From: Xanthomonas sp. 3793
GTDB lineage: Bacteria; Pseudomonadota; Gammaproteobacteria; Xanthomonadales; Xanthomonadaceae
NCBI RefSeq assembly: GCF_024806835.1
Contig: NZ_JANTYU010000007.1
Location: 62,001 to 126,000 of the forward strand
Length of the DNA: 64,000 nt
Reading direction: 5' to 3'
The stretch's first letter is position 1. Each line of letters begins with the position of its first letter. Positions 27,779-36,120 of the stretch are shown here, in pieces. The translations under genes were made by a program, and so were the position numbers. Below the pieces are notes generated by a model that was not told the origin of the DNA, did no database searches, and saw nothing but the letters and a program-made list of their open reading frames with translations.

Positions 27779-28165
27779 ATGCGTGCAACCGCTTCTTTCT
27801 TCGATACCTCGGCCATCGCCTTGTCTGGTCTGTGCCTGCTGCATTGCCTGGCACTGCCCCTGCTGGCCGCCGCGCTTCCGCTGCTGGGCGCATGGACGCG
27901 TGCCGAGTGGGTGCACGTGGTGTTCGCCGCTGCGGCAGTCCCGCTGAGCAGCTACGCGCTGTGGAGCACGCATCGGCGCCACGCGCTGCCGGCGTCGGTG
28001 TGGACCCTGGCGGGCGTGGGACTGGCCGGCCTGGCACTGGGCGCAAGCGGCATTGCAGGCGGCACCCTGGAAACCCCCATCACGGTTACCGGCAGCCTGC
28101 TACTGGCCAGCGCGCACCTGCTCAATCTGCGACTGCGTCGCCGCGCGGGGCGATGCGTGGGCTGA
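27779..28165 (+). CDS. MerC domain protein, probable zinc-limitation membrane transporter
   Basis: A 128-residue membrane protein with four predicted helices. The first helix carries the MerC-type cysteine pair in [15 protein letters not shown], and Gly/Ala-rich helices follow. MerC proteins were first described in mercury uptake. Here there is no mer operon, and the gene starts 18 bases from a Zur-like box shared with a zinc-chaperone GTPase, so a role in zinc or other divalent-metal uptake under starvation is inferred. Confidence 0.85.
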   Translation: MRATASFFDTSAIALSGLCLLHCLALPLLAAALPLLGAWTRAEWVHVVFAAAAVPLSSYALWSTHRRHALPASVWTLAGVGLAGLALGASGIAGGTLETPITVTGSLLLASAHLLNLRLRRRAGRCVG

Positions 28166-28349
28166 ACCTGACCAGGCGCGCCGACTGGATGCCGTCGTGG
28201 ACGATGACGTGCGAGGGGCGCGCAGCAGCTGCAACACCACGCGCCGATGTGCGTTTGGCAAAGACTGGCCGCTGCAGTGGCCGCGGCGGCGGTCGGCCCC
28301 CGAGGTTGGCGACGGTACGGTGGCCGGGCCGCCTGATCTCAGGTATCTC

Positions 28350-28377
28350 GCGAGAACGCGCCTGCGTGCGTTCTCGC
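28350..28377. terminator. Hairpin between convergent merC-like and nuclease genes
   Basis: GCGAGAACGC and its exact complement GCGTTCTCGC with an eight-base loop, 185 bases past the MerC gene and 75 bases past the nuclease stop. It could terminate both; there is no T-run. Confidence 0.45.
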
Positions 28378-28451
28378 AACCTGGCACTGCATGCAGGCAT
28401 CGATTGCGCGCCTTCGCCGGCGTCGACGCGACGACCCTGCCTCGGCATCAG

Positions 28452-30170
28452 CTACAACGAAAAGCCCAGCAGGACCGGGTCGTGGTCGGAACTGCGCCAC
28501 GGGCCGGGCAGGTTGCGCTTGGCATAGCCGGCGTCGTCCATCGCATCGGCATTGACGTGCCATTCCACGGCGCCACGCAGTTGCTTGGCCATCGCCGGGC
28601 TGAGCAAGGCATGGTCCAGGCGCCCGCTCATGCCGTCGTAGACGTAGCTGTAAGGCTGCTTCACGCCGGCCACTGCGAAGGCGTCCTGCCAGCCGCTGGC
28701 ACGCAGGCTGCGCATCGGCGTTTCCATGGCGTAGGCATTGAAGTCGCCCAGCAACACGGCCAGCTTGGTCTGCGCGCCGGTCGGGTCGGTCTGCAGCCAT
28801 TGGTGCAGGCGCTTGGCCGATTCGGTGCGCGTGGCATTCCAGCAGGCCTGACCGTCGCGCTGGTCGGCATCGGCGCCGCTGGCGGTACCGCAACCCTTGG
28901 ACTTGAAGTGGTTGGCGACCACCACGAAGGTCGCGCCGCGGCTACTGCGGAAGGCTTGCGCCAACGGCACGCGGCTGTGGTTGTCGAACGGCCCGCCGGT
29001 CAGCGTGGCCGGCTTGCCCACCGGGGTGACCTGCGTGCTGCGATAGATCATGCCGACCCGGATCGCGTCCTCGCCCGGGCCGCTGCCGGTATCGACGAAC
29101 TGCCAGTCCTTGTCCTTGCCGGCGGCGTTGAGCGCGGCAACCAGCTGCGCGACGGCTGCATCGGCACCGTTGCCGTCGTTTTCCAGTTCCATCAGCGCGG
29201 CCACGTCGGCCTGCAACGGCATGATGGTGGCAACCAGCTTGGCCAGCTGCGCCTGAAATTGCTCGTGCGTTCGCGCACCGCGCTTGGTCGGGAAACCGCC
29301 GCCACGCCCATTGCCGTTGAAGAAGTTCTCCAGATTGAACGAGGCGATGCGCAGATCGCCGCCCACCTGCGGCGCCACCGCAGTCGGCATGGCCGGCAGC
29401 GTCAACGGGTTCAGCACCTGGATGCGGTATTGGCCGTCATGGCGTTGGTCGACGATGCCATCCACCGACTTGAGCAGGCTGCCGCTGCGCAGCGTCGCAT
29501 CGGGCTGCAGATACGACACCGTCTTGGGGCTGCGTCCGTTGCGCGCATCGTCCAGCAGCACGCGGCGGCGTGCATTTTCCGCTTCGACCTGGGCAAAGGC
29601 CGGCGTGCCGGCGGCGGCCACTTCGCTCGGCTGCCACAGCCGCCCGCCGAAGGCGGCGACCAGCTCGCCATAGGTGTCCAGGCGGTCGCTGCCGTTGAGC
29701 GTCAGCGCAGCGATGCGCACGTGCTCGCCTTCCAGCGCTTCCCAGTTGGCTGGCGGCCCGCTGAGCATGCGCACCGGTACCGGCTGGCCGCCGGCGAGCC
29801 GCTCGATGCTGCTGGCATCCAGCGTGGTCATGCTCGCTTCGCCGCCTGCCGACACCTCGCGCACCGTGCCGACGATGCGGACGCGATCGCCCACCGCCAG
29901 CTCGGCGTTGCCGGCGCCGGTGACGAACAGCCCATGCGAGCGCCGCGGCTCGAAGCCGGGCTGCTGCACGAACAGGCCGGCCAGCCCGGTTCGCGTATCG
30001 GCAGTGACGATGCCTTCGAGCTCGACCACGCGACCGTCGTAGGGGCTGCGGCTGTCCTCGCCCTGTACATCGGCAATCGACAGACGCTGCGGCGCGCTAT
30101 CGGCAGCGCCACACAGCAGCGGCGCCAGCAAACCGATCACACCGAGCACAAGCAGCGGGCAACGCGACAT
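28452..30170 (-). CDS. Secreted endonuclease/exonuclease/phosphatase-family nuclease (ExeM/NucH-like)
   Basis: A 572-residue exported protein. A signal peptide covers residues 1-23, an OB-fold-like domain spans about 30-150 (VVELEGIVTAD and RVRIVGTVREV strands), and a C-terminal EEP nuclease domain about 265-570. Active-site signatures are IASFNLENFF, MELENDG (metal Glu), VVANHFKSKGCG, VLLGDFNAY and SSDHDPVL. Members degrade extracellular DNA and can affect biofilms. A GGCGG hairpin lies just upstream of the gene. It is divergent from no obvious partner. Confidence 0.92.
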   Translation of the reverse strand: MSRCPLLVLGVIGLLAPLLCGAADSAPQRLSIADVQGEDSRSPYDGRVVELEGIVTADTRTGLAGLFVQQPGFEPRRSHGLFVTGAGNAELAVGDRVRIVGTVREVSAGGEASMTTLDASSIERLAGGQPVPVRMLSGPPANWEALEGEHVRIAALTLNGSDRLDTYGELVAAFGGRLWQPSEVAAAGTPAFAQVEAENARRRVLLDDARNGRSPKTVSYLQPDATLRSGSLLKSVDGIVDQRHDGQYRIQVLNPLTLPAMPTAVAPQVGGDLRIASFNLENFFNGNGRGGGFPTKRGARTHEQFQAQLAKLVATIMPLQADVAALMELENDGNGADAAVAQLVAALNAAGKDKDWQFVDTGSGPGEDAIRVGMIYRSTQVTPVGKPATLTGGPFDNHSRVPLAQAFRSSRGATFVVVANHFKSKGCGTASGADADQRDGQACWNATRTESAKRLHQWLQTDPTGAQTKLAVLLGDFNAYAMETPMRSLRASGWQDAFAVAGVKQPYSYVYDGMSGRLDHALLSPAMAKQLRGAVEWHVNADAMDDAGYAKRNLPGPWRSSDHDPVLLGFSL

Positions 30171-30451
30171 CGAAACACTCCAGAAGATGGATCAAACGCA
30201 AACGCCGCCCGGAAGGCGGCGCGTGATGGCAGGGGCGCAGAAGCAGGCTAACAAAACGCAGCGATGCGCCGCCAGATCATCCGTCGACAGATCGGTGCCA
30301 GCCAATTGCCGCCGGTGAGCGCGGTTGTCGCGCGGCGCTTCGCGGGCAGCCCGTGCAGCGAGGCCGAACCGACACCACAGGCAACCTCGACGGAGGCCCG
30401 CATCGCAGCGGGCGCGGGCCGATCCTTCGCCAGGCCCGGCACCAAAGCGGC

Positions 30452-30970
30452 TTATTTCAGATTGCCCAGCATCCAGTCGACGGTGGCACGCACCTGTTCT
30501 TCGGTCAGCGCCGGATTGCCGCCCTTGGGCGGCATGATGCCGCCGTCCGGGCCGGTGTAGCCCTCGATCGCATGCTTGTACAAGGTGTCCTTGCCCTGGG
30601 CGATGCGTGCATCCCAGTGCGAATGGTCCAGCGTCGGCGCCTTGCCCACGCCGGTGGTGTGGCAGGCGGTGCACAGGTTGTCGAAGATGGTCTTGCCGTC
30701 GGTGGTACCACCGTAGGCGGACTGCGAGGACGCCTTGGCCAGCGCTGCTGCCTGGGCCGCCGCCTGTGCGGCGGCACCGGTGGTACCGGCATAGACCGCC
30801 CCGGCCGGTGCGATGCGTTGCTGCACGCGCTTGGCGGCAGTCGGCGAGACCTCATCGGGAATGGCACGTTGCAAATAGGCTGCCAGGGCGATCAAGCCCA
30901 GGGTGATCACCACCAGTAAACCGATCACCATCGAGAATTTTTTCAGGAACTCGAGGTCGTAATTCCGCAC
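30452..30970 (-). CDS. Membrane-anchored c-type cytochrome (cytochrome c5-like)
   Basis: A 172-residue protein with an uncleaved N-terminal membrane anchor (residues 15-33), an Ala-rich linker (60-85) and one c-type heme domain. The heme site is C100-T-A-C103-H104 and the likely axial Met lies in GIMPPKGGNP. It fits cytochrome c5/CccA-type electron carriers facing the periplasm. I start at the GTG at 30970, preceded by GGGGTGA; this puts the charged NYDLEFLKKF just before the anchor. The frame continues upstream, but that part is not protein-like. Confidence 0.9.
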   Translation of the reverse strand: MRNYDLEFLKKFSMVIGLLVVITLGLIALAAYLQRAIPDEVSPTAAKRVQQRIAPAGAVYAGTTGAAAQAAAQAAALAKASSQSAYGGTTDGKTIFDNLCTACHTTGVGKAPTLDHSHWDARIAQGKDTLYKHAIEGYTGPDGGIMPPKGGNPALTEEQVRATVDWMLGNLK

Positions 30971-31171
30971 GCGCTCACCCCTGGCTGTTGGTCGAAGACC
31001 TCTGCTAGCGCCGGAGTATAGAGCACAGTTCATGCCAGTCTGACCAGCGTGCATGACAGTTTTTGCCGCGATGTGCGCTGCGCCCTGACGGGTAGTCGCT
31101 CCTGCATGCAGCCACGCTCGCGCCCGCCGACGAATTGCCGCAATGCCGCATGGCACGTTGGTCTCGCCGAA

Positions 31172-31191
31172 GGGAATTGCGTATCATTCCC
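31172..31191 (+). promoter_or_regulatory. Candidate Fur box upstream of the DUF4198 operon
   Basis: The inverted repeat GGGAAT and ATTCCC is separated by eight bases. On the minus strand it reads GGAATGATACGCAATTCC, close to the AATGATACGCATT-type Fur sites I recall upstream of xanthomonad iron-uptake genes. It lies 60 bases before the first gene of the module. Confidence 0.6.
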
Positions 31192-31251
31192 ATCAATCCA
31201 CGGTGACGCGCACCCCGCCTCGCCCGGTCCCGTCTACGAGGAGTCGCCGCG

Positions 31252-31896
31252 ATGAAGTCCTTCCTGCTGTCCTGCCTGGCCTTGGCCAGCATCAGTCTGT
31301 CCGCCCAAGCCCACGAAATCTGGATCGAACGCGATGGCAGCGGGCCGGTGCGCATCTTCTTCGGCGAGCCCGCGCAGGAAACGCTCGACCACGGCCAGGA
31401 CGAGATCAAGCGCGTGGTCAAGCCGACCGTGTTCGGCGCCGCCGGCAAGGCTGGCGCCCTGACGCGCGGCAACGACTTCCTCACCGCGCCGCTGTCCGGT
31501 GCCGGCGATGCGTGGCTGAGCGATGACAGCGTGTTCGAGCCGTGGAAGGGCGAAGCCGGCGGGTTCGAGACGGTGAGCTACTACGCCCGTGCCGGACGCA
31601 GCACGCCGGCAGCCAAGCTCGATCTGGAACTGGTACCCACCAGCGCCAACGGCAGCACGCTGACCGTGCTCTACCGCAACAAGCCGCTGCCCAAGGCCGA
31701 GGTCACCGTGATCGACCCGCAGAAGTGGCAGAAGACGCTGACCTCCGACGCCAAGGGCCAGGTGACCCTGCCGGCACTGCGCGCAGGTCGCCACATCCTG
31801 GTGGTCAACAACAAGGAGCCGGTGAAGCGTGAGATTGCCGGCAAGCAGGTGTCGATGGTGCATCACATCAGCACGCTGACCTTCGTCGCCGAATAA
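31252..31896 (+). CDS. Periplasmic DUF4198 protein
   Basis: A 214-residue protein with a signal peptide (cleavage after SAQA, residue 20). The mature N-terminus HEIWIERDG, with a His immediately after cleavage, is typical of DUF4198 proteins linked to metal uptake. A C-terminal carboxypeptidase-regulatory-like beta fold follows (TVLYRNKPLPKAEVTV, ALRAGRHILVVNN). It leads a four-gene set with DUF3649, PepSY and DUF3325 genes behind a Fur-like site, so a role in ferric-siderophore or heme-type iron uptake is inferred. Confidence 0.87.
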   Translation: MKSFLLSCLALASISLSAQAHEIWIERDGSGPVRIFFGEPAQETLDHGQDEIKRVVKPTVFGAAGKAGALTRGNDFLTAPLSGAGDAWLSDDSVFEPWKGEAGGFETVSYYARAGRSTPAAKLDLELVPTSANGSTLTVLYRNKPLPKAEVTVIDPQKWQKTLTSDAKGQVTLPALRAGRHILVVNNKEPVKREIAGKQVSMVHHISTLTFVAE

Positions 31897-31926
31897 GCAT
31901 CGCTCTCTCGCATCCACGCCCGCCTG

Positions 31927-32238
31927 ATGTCCAGCGCACCACCCCTGTCGCTTCCCTGGTTCCGGCGCCCGTGGCTGGGCGTGCTTGCGCGCACGCTGGC
32001 GGCTATTTTCGGCGGCTATGCGCTGGCCAGCGCGACCAATCTCTTGCTTGCACTGGCATTGCCGTTGCCGCGTAGCGAAGCGGTGTTGACCAGCATGCTG
32101 ATCGGCATCGTGGTGTGCGCATGCGCGCCGCTGTGGGCATTTGCCACCGCCAGCGTCTGGCGTGCCTGGGCAGGCATCGCCGTGCCGGCGGCGCTGATGT
32201 TTGCGTTGGCCGCCTGGCTGCAACGGGGTATGGCATGA
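31927..32238 (+). CDS. DUF3649 small membrane protein
   Basis: A 103-residue protein with three predicted transmembrane segments (about 20-45, 50-72 and 78-98). The GGYALASATNLLLALALPLP core is typical of DUF3649 proteins, which accompany PepSY and DUF3325 genes in iron-uptake clusters. The stop overlaps the PepSY start by ATGA. Confidence 0.85.
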   Translation: MSSAPPLSLPWFRRPWLGVLARTLAAIFGGYALASATNLLLALALPLPRSEAVLTSMLIGIVVCACAPLWAFATASVWRAWAGIAVPAALMFALAAWLQRGMA

Positions 32239-33854
32239 AGCAGGGATTTCGCCAATCGATGGCCTGGTTGCATACCTGGACCGGGTTGCTGGTCGGCTGG
32301 GTGTTGCTGCTGATCTTCATGGGCGGCACGGCCAGTTATTACCGCGACGAAATCAGCCGTTGGATGCGCCCGGAGCTACCGTCCACCACGGTAAGCACGG
32401 AAACAGCACTGCGCAGTGCCGAACGCTATCTGCGGACGCATGCGGCCGACGCGCTGAGCTGGAACATCACCTTGCCGGACACGCGCAATCCGGTGGTGAG
32501 CATGTACTGGCAGAACCCTGCGCCAGCCGATGGCAAACCGGCCAGTCGCCGCCAGATGTACGGCAACGCCATCATCGACCCGGCCACCGGCAAGGAGATC
32601 GCTGCGCGCGACACGCTGGGCGGCGAGTTCTTCTACCGGCTGCATTTCGATCTGCATTATGTGCCGGTGCTGTGGGCGCGCTATATCGTGGGTTTCTGCG
32701 CGATGTTCATGCTGGTGGCGATCATCAGCGGCGTGATCACGCACAAGAAGATCTTCAAGGACTTCTTTACCTTCCGCCCGGGCAAGGGCCTGCGCTCGTG
32801 GCTGGATTTCCATAATGTCAGCGCGGTGACCGCGTTGCCGTACCACGCGATGATCACCTACACCGGCATCGTGACCTTGATGTTCATGTACCTGCCATGG
32901 GGCATCAAGGCGCGTTATGCCGACGAGGAGATGCGCTTCTACGACGAGTCGGCCAACCGCGTGGCCGACACGCGGCAGGCGGCCGGTACGCCGGCGCCCA
33001 TGCTGCCGCTGGAGCAGTTTGTGGAGCGTGCGCGCCGCGACCTGCGCGGGGCCGACATCGGCAATGTGGCGGTGTCGCTGCCCAACGATGCGCATGCCGC
33101 CGTCGGGGTGAGCCAGCTGGCAGCCAACCTGTCCACCAGCGCGCCGTCCATTCTGTACGACGCGGTCAGCGGTGCGCGTCTGCAACGCAGCAGCGCGCCC
33201 GGCGGTGCGAGCGAAACGCGCGGCGTGATGGTCGGACTGCATATCGCGCACTTCGCCGGCCCCTGGTTACGCGCGCTGTTTTTCGGTTCCGGGTTGCTGG
33301 GCTGCCTGATGGTGGCCAGTGGCGTGGTGATGTGGGCGGTGAAAGAACGACCCAAGCATCTGAAAGCCGGCCGCATCGGGTTTGGATTGCGCCTGGTCGA
33401 TGCGCTCAACATCGGCACGGTGGCCGGTTTGCCGATCGCCTTTGCCAGTTTCTTCTGGGCCAACCGGCTGTTGCCGGTGGCGCTGGAATCGCGTGCGGCG
33501 ATGGAAGCGAACCTGTTCTTCGCCGCCTGGGGCGCTGCGTTGCTGGCCGCGTTCGTCTGGCCGCGTCGCGCGATGTGGAGCTGGCAGCTGTATCTGGGCG
33601 CGGCATTGTTCGCACTGGTGCCGCTACTGAACGCAGCGACCACCGACCTGCATCTGGGCGTGACGCTGCCGGCCGGGCAATGGGCGTTGGCCGGCATCGA
33701 TCTGGTCTGCCTGGGTCTGGGCGTGTGTCTTGGCATCGCCGGCTGGCGCCTGCAGCGGTGGAAGGCGCCGCAATCGGCGGCAGCGCGCCGTGCACGCGCC
33801 ACCATGCCTGCGACAGCGGCGCAAACCAACGTTGCCGTGCAGGAAGGCGCATGA
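32235..33854 (+). CDS. PepSY-associated TM protein (siderophore/iron reductase-like)
   Basis: A 539-residue inner-membrane protein of the PepSY_TM family. TM1 begins WLHTWTGLLVGWVLLLIFMGG; a PepSY-like periplasmic segment follows, then a LHFDLHYVPVLWARYIVG helix with His residues, THKKIFKDFFTFRPGKG, LDFHNVSAVTALPYHAMI, and four C-terminal helices. Members are thought to reduce ferric siderophores in the periplasm using heme-bearing His residues. ATGA overlaps on both sides tie it to DUF3649 and DUF3325. Confidence 0.92.
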   Translation: MKQGFRQSMAWLHTWTGLLVGWVLLLIFMGGTASYYRDEISRWMRPELPSTTVSTETALRSAERYLRTHAADALSWNITLPDTRNPVVSMYWQNPAPADGKPASRRQMYGNAIIDPATGKEIAARDTLGGEFFYRLHFDLHYVPVLWARYIVGFCAMFMLVAIISGVITHKKIFKDFFTFRPGKGLRSWLDFHNVSAVTALPYHAMITYTGIVTLMFMYLPWGIKARYADEEMRFYDESANRVADTRQAAGTPAPMLPLEQFVERARRDLRGADIGNVAVSLPNDAHAAVGVSQLAANLSTSAPSILYDAVSGARLQRSSAPGGASETRGVMVGLHIAHFAGPWLRALFFGSGLLGCLMVASGVVMWAVKERPKHLKAGRIGFGLRLVDALNIGTVAGLPIAFASFFWANRLLPVALESRAAMEANLFFAAWGAALLAAFVWPRRAMWSWQLYLGAALFALVPLLNAATTDLHLGVTLPAGQWALAGIDLVCLGLGVCLGIAGWRLQRWKAPQSAAARRARATMPATAAQTNVAVQEGA

Positions 33855-34186
33855 GCGTGTTGCTGTTGCTGGCGCTGAATTTTTCCGGGTTTGCCGCGCT
33901 ATGCCTGGCCATGGAAAAACACCAGCACGAGGTGCGCGGCCGCAGTCTGGGCGCTGCCCGAACGCGACAGCTGCGCGGCACCGGCTGGGTGCTGTTGCTG
34001 TGCACGTTTGGCCTGGCGGTATGGACGCGGGGCTGGGGCATCGGGCCGGTGCTGTGGCTGGGGACATTGACCGCTGCGGCGGCACCGCTATCGCTATGGC
34101 TGCTGCCGTATCGACGCGCGGCGATCCTGCCGGCGGCGCTCCTGGCACCGGTGGCGGCCGGCATGGCGCAGCTGCTGGCCGGTTGA
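33851..34186 (+). CDS. DUF3325 small membrane protein
   Basis: A 111-residue protein with three or four predicted helices. LCLAMEKHQHEVRGR between the first two helices is the typical DUF3325 signature. It overlaps the PepSY stop by ATGA and closes the iron module. The biochemical function of the family is unknown. Confidence 0.88.
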   Translation: MSVLLLLALNFSGFAALCLAMEKHQHEVRGRSLGAARTRQLRGTGWVLLLCTFGLAVWTRGWGIGPVLWLGTLTAAAAPLSLWLLPYRRAAILPAALLAPVAAGMAQLLAG

Positions 34187-34387
34187 ATCAGCCTGCGATG
34201 TGGTCGCGGCGGCGCTGCGTTGGTGTGCAGCGCTTGACGATGCCATTGGCGTCAGCAGCGTGATGGGACATGCCTGCGGGCCAGGCAGCCGTCAGGACAT
34301 TGGCAAGCGGCGTGTTCGCAGCGCGGCCGCAACGATATCCGGTGCGTCCGGTGCAGGATCTGCAGTTGTCCGCCGCACGTGTTGCCA

Positions 34388-34915
34388 CTACACCACTGTC
34401 GGCGGGTCGCCCCAGCTGCGGCCATCGCGCGGCAGACGGCCATCGTCAAGCACGCGTAGCACCTGGTCGGGCTGCAGCTTGTCCAGGAACAGCACCACGT
34501 TGACGCCCTTGGGCGCCGCGATGCTCGGGAAGATCACCCCGGGAATCAGCGCCTCACGCAGCATGTCGCCGAGCACCCAGCTGACCGGTTCGACCTTGTT
34601 GACCAGGGCCTTGCGCCAGTCGTCGGTCCAGTCGGCCCATAGCGCGTCCCAATCCGAGTCGAGCAGGCGCAGGTCGGCCAGTGCCGGCAACTCGGCGGCA
34701 TAGCTGACCAGCGTAAACGGCGGCAGGAACGGCGCCGCCTGCGCATATTCGGCGGCGGCGGTGTCCAGTTCCATGGCCAGATACAGCGCCGGCTGACCGA
34801 AGCGATTGAAGCGCCCGCCGGATCGCGCGGCACCTGCGCCGCTCAGCGGTTCGGCGGCCCAGCGCGGCGTGAAGGCGCGATACAACGTGCAATGCGCCGG
34901 GGCGCTCAGCCTCAA
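34388..34915 (-). CDS. RES-domain toxin
   Basis: A 175-residue RES-family toxin. The family is reported to degrade NAD+ or to ADP-ribosylate targets. The RES core shows YRAFTPRWA near the start, GGRFNRFGQPALYLAME with the conserved Arg and Glu, and LIPGVIFPSIAAPKGVNVVLF. Start: a TTG at 34915 overlaps the antitoxin stop (TTGA); no in-frame ATG exists before conserved residues. The longer frame on this strand is a shadow of the antitoxin. Antitoxin-then-toxin order with overlap is standard for RES-Xre pairs. Confidence 0.9.
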   Translation of the reverse strand: MRLSAPAHCTLYRAFTPRWAAEPLSGAGAARSGGRFNRFGQPALYLAMELDTAAAEYAQAAPFLPPFTLVSYAAELPALADLRLLDSDWDALWADWTDDWRKALVNKVEPVSWVLGDMLREALIPGVIFPSIAAPKGVNVVLFLDKLQPDQVLRVLDDGRLPRDGRSWGDPPTVV

Positions 34916-35286
34916 CCCGCGGCCCCGGCGGCGACGGTCCGCAGATACGTCAGCGCGTCGTCGGTGCGGCCTTGCTTGACCACCTCCAGCAGCGTGGCGA
35001 ATTCGAACGCGGGGATCGGCGTGTTTTTCAGATGGAACACCAGCTGTTGCTCGTCCGGTTGAATCTGCGCCATCGCCACCAACAGGCGCGACAGGTTGCG
35101 CAGCAGATCCTGCACGCGCGGACTCTCCGGATGCACGCGCAGGCTGTTGCGATGCACGCCGGCCAGCTCGGCCAGCTCCTGCTGCGACAACTCCAGCAGA
35201 CCTGCCATCGCCGACGGCGAGAGGATGGTGCGATCGGGCGCGCGCAGCCGCTCGGTCAGGGACAGGGGATTGAGGACGGCGACCAT
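34912..35286 (-). CDS. Xre/MbcA/ParS-type antitoxin of the RES pair
   Basis: A 124-residue antitoxin. An HTH spans about residues 25-55 (LLELSQQELAELAGVHRNSL), followed by the helical toxin-binding domain of DUF2384/MbcA type (TLLEVVKQGRTDDALTYL). I chose the ATG at 35286, which has GAGG eight bases upstream; an ATG 13 codons earlier overlaps the direct-repeat operator. It neutralises the adjacent RES toxin and probably represses the pair. Confidence 0.88.
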   Translation of the reverse strand: MVAVLNPLSLTERLRAPDRTILSPSAMAGLLELSQQELAELAGVHRNSLRVHPESPRVQDLLRNLSRLLVAMAQIQPDEQQLVFHLKNTPIPAFEFATLLEVVKQGRTDDALTYLRTVAAGAAG

Positions 35287-35309
35287 GACATGTGCCTCGA
35301 CAAGGGGTT

Positions 35310-35329
35310 TGCACAGTATATGCACAGTA
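35310..35329 (-). promoter_or_regulatory. Direct-repeat operator of the RES-Xre pair
   Basis: Two copies of TGCACAGTA separated by TA (11-base period, one helical turn), 24 bases upstream of the antitoxin start, in an AT-rich promoter region. The phasing suits cooperative binding of an Xre antitoxin dimer. Confidence 0.7.
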
Positions 35330-35373
35330 ATTTACCTTGATCCAGCACAGCCGGACACATGGTCAGTGCAGTG

Positions 35374-35991
35374 TCAGGCCGGGGCAGGTGCGCCGACGGC
35401 GCGCAGGCAGAAGCCGCAGATCGCCTCCACCAGGTGCTCGCCCTGCTGCGGGTCGCCCCGGCTTGGCGCAATCGGCCCGACCAGGGCTTCGGTGAAGGCG
35501 CCGACGATGCAGGCCGCGGCCGCGTCCAGCGACTGCTCGGGGAACTCCCCGGCTGCCACGCCTTCGGCCAGCAGCTGCCGGAACACTTCGCCAAAAAGGC
35601 GACGGCCGCGGATACGTTCGGCATCCACCTCGCTTTCCACCGGCTCGGCGATGAAGGCGTAGGCCAGCGCCGGGCCGGCCAGCGCCCGCCGTACAAAGGT
35701 GGCAATCGCGCTGCGCAGGCGCTCGGCCGCGCTGGCCTCGGTGGTGGTGATGGCGCGCAGGATGGTCATCTCACGCTGCACTGCCTCATTGAGAACTTCC
35801 ACGAAAAGTTCTGCTTTTGACGGGAAATGTCGGTAAATCTGCCCGGTCGAGACGCCGGCGGCGGCCGCGACCGCGGTGATCGGGGCGTTGCGATAGCCGC
35901 CTTCGGCAATCAGGGCACGGGCCGCGTGCAGGATGCGTTCGCGGTTGCCGGCCAGGCGTTCTTCCATCAGGGCGGAGCGTCGATAAGCCAT
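35374..35991 (-). CDS. TetR-family regulator, probable local repressor of the liu genes
   Basis: A 205-residue TetR regulator. An N-terminal HTH lies at about residues 15-62 (ILHAARALIAEGG, AAAAGVSTGQIYRHF), and the C-terminal ligand domain ends with a LVEAICGFCLRAVG helix. It is divergent from isovaleryl-CoA dehydrogenase, with a palindrome between, so an acyl-CoA-responsive repressor of leucine/isovalerate catabolism is inferred. It differs from the MerR-type LiuR of pseudomonads, which makes this arrangement of interest. Confidence 0.88.
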   Translation of the reverse strand: MAYRRSALMEERLAGNRERILHAARALIAEGGYRNAPITAVAAAAGVSTGQIYRHFPSKAELFVEVLNEAVQREMTILRAITTTEASAAERLRSAIATFVRRALAGPALAYAFIAEPVESEVDAERIRGRRLFGEVFRQLLAEGVAAGEFPEQSLDAAAACIVGAFTEALVGPIAPSRGDPQQGEHLVEAICGFCLRAVGAPAPA

Positions 35992-36005
35992 GGTGTGATT
36001 CTTGG

Positions 36006-36018
36006 TTCAATAGTTGAA
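36006..36018. promoter_or_regulatory. Palindromic operator candidate between tetR and liuA
   Basis: TTCAATAGTTGAA, a perfect 5-base inverted repeat around TAG, flanked by related half-sites GGTTCAA and AGTTCAC. It lies 14 bases before the regulator start. Confidence 0.6.
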
Positions 36019-36120
36019 TTTTAGTTCACTTTTTTGTCGCGGACCGCTAGGCTGCCCCACATACGCCGTGCGGCCCGCCCGCTCCCACCCGGCACGTCCC
36101 GATCCTTGTGGAGTTGCTGC

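Noticed and set aside
27779-28165. MerC gene as part of a mercury-resistance operon
   Set aside because: No merA, merP, merT or merR is nearby, and a Zur-like box adjoins the gene.
28053-30251. A 732-codon plus-strand frame across the nuclease gene
   Set aside because: Antisense to the ExeM/NucH-like gene, which has a signal peptide and all nuclease motifs on the minus strand.
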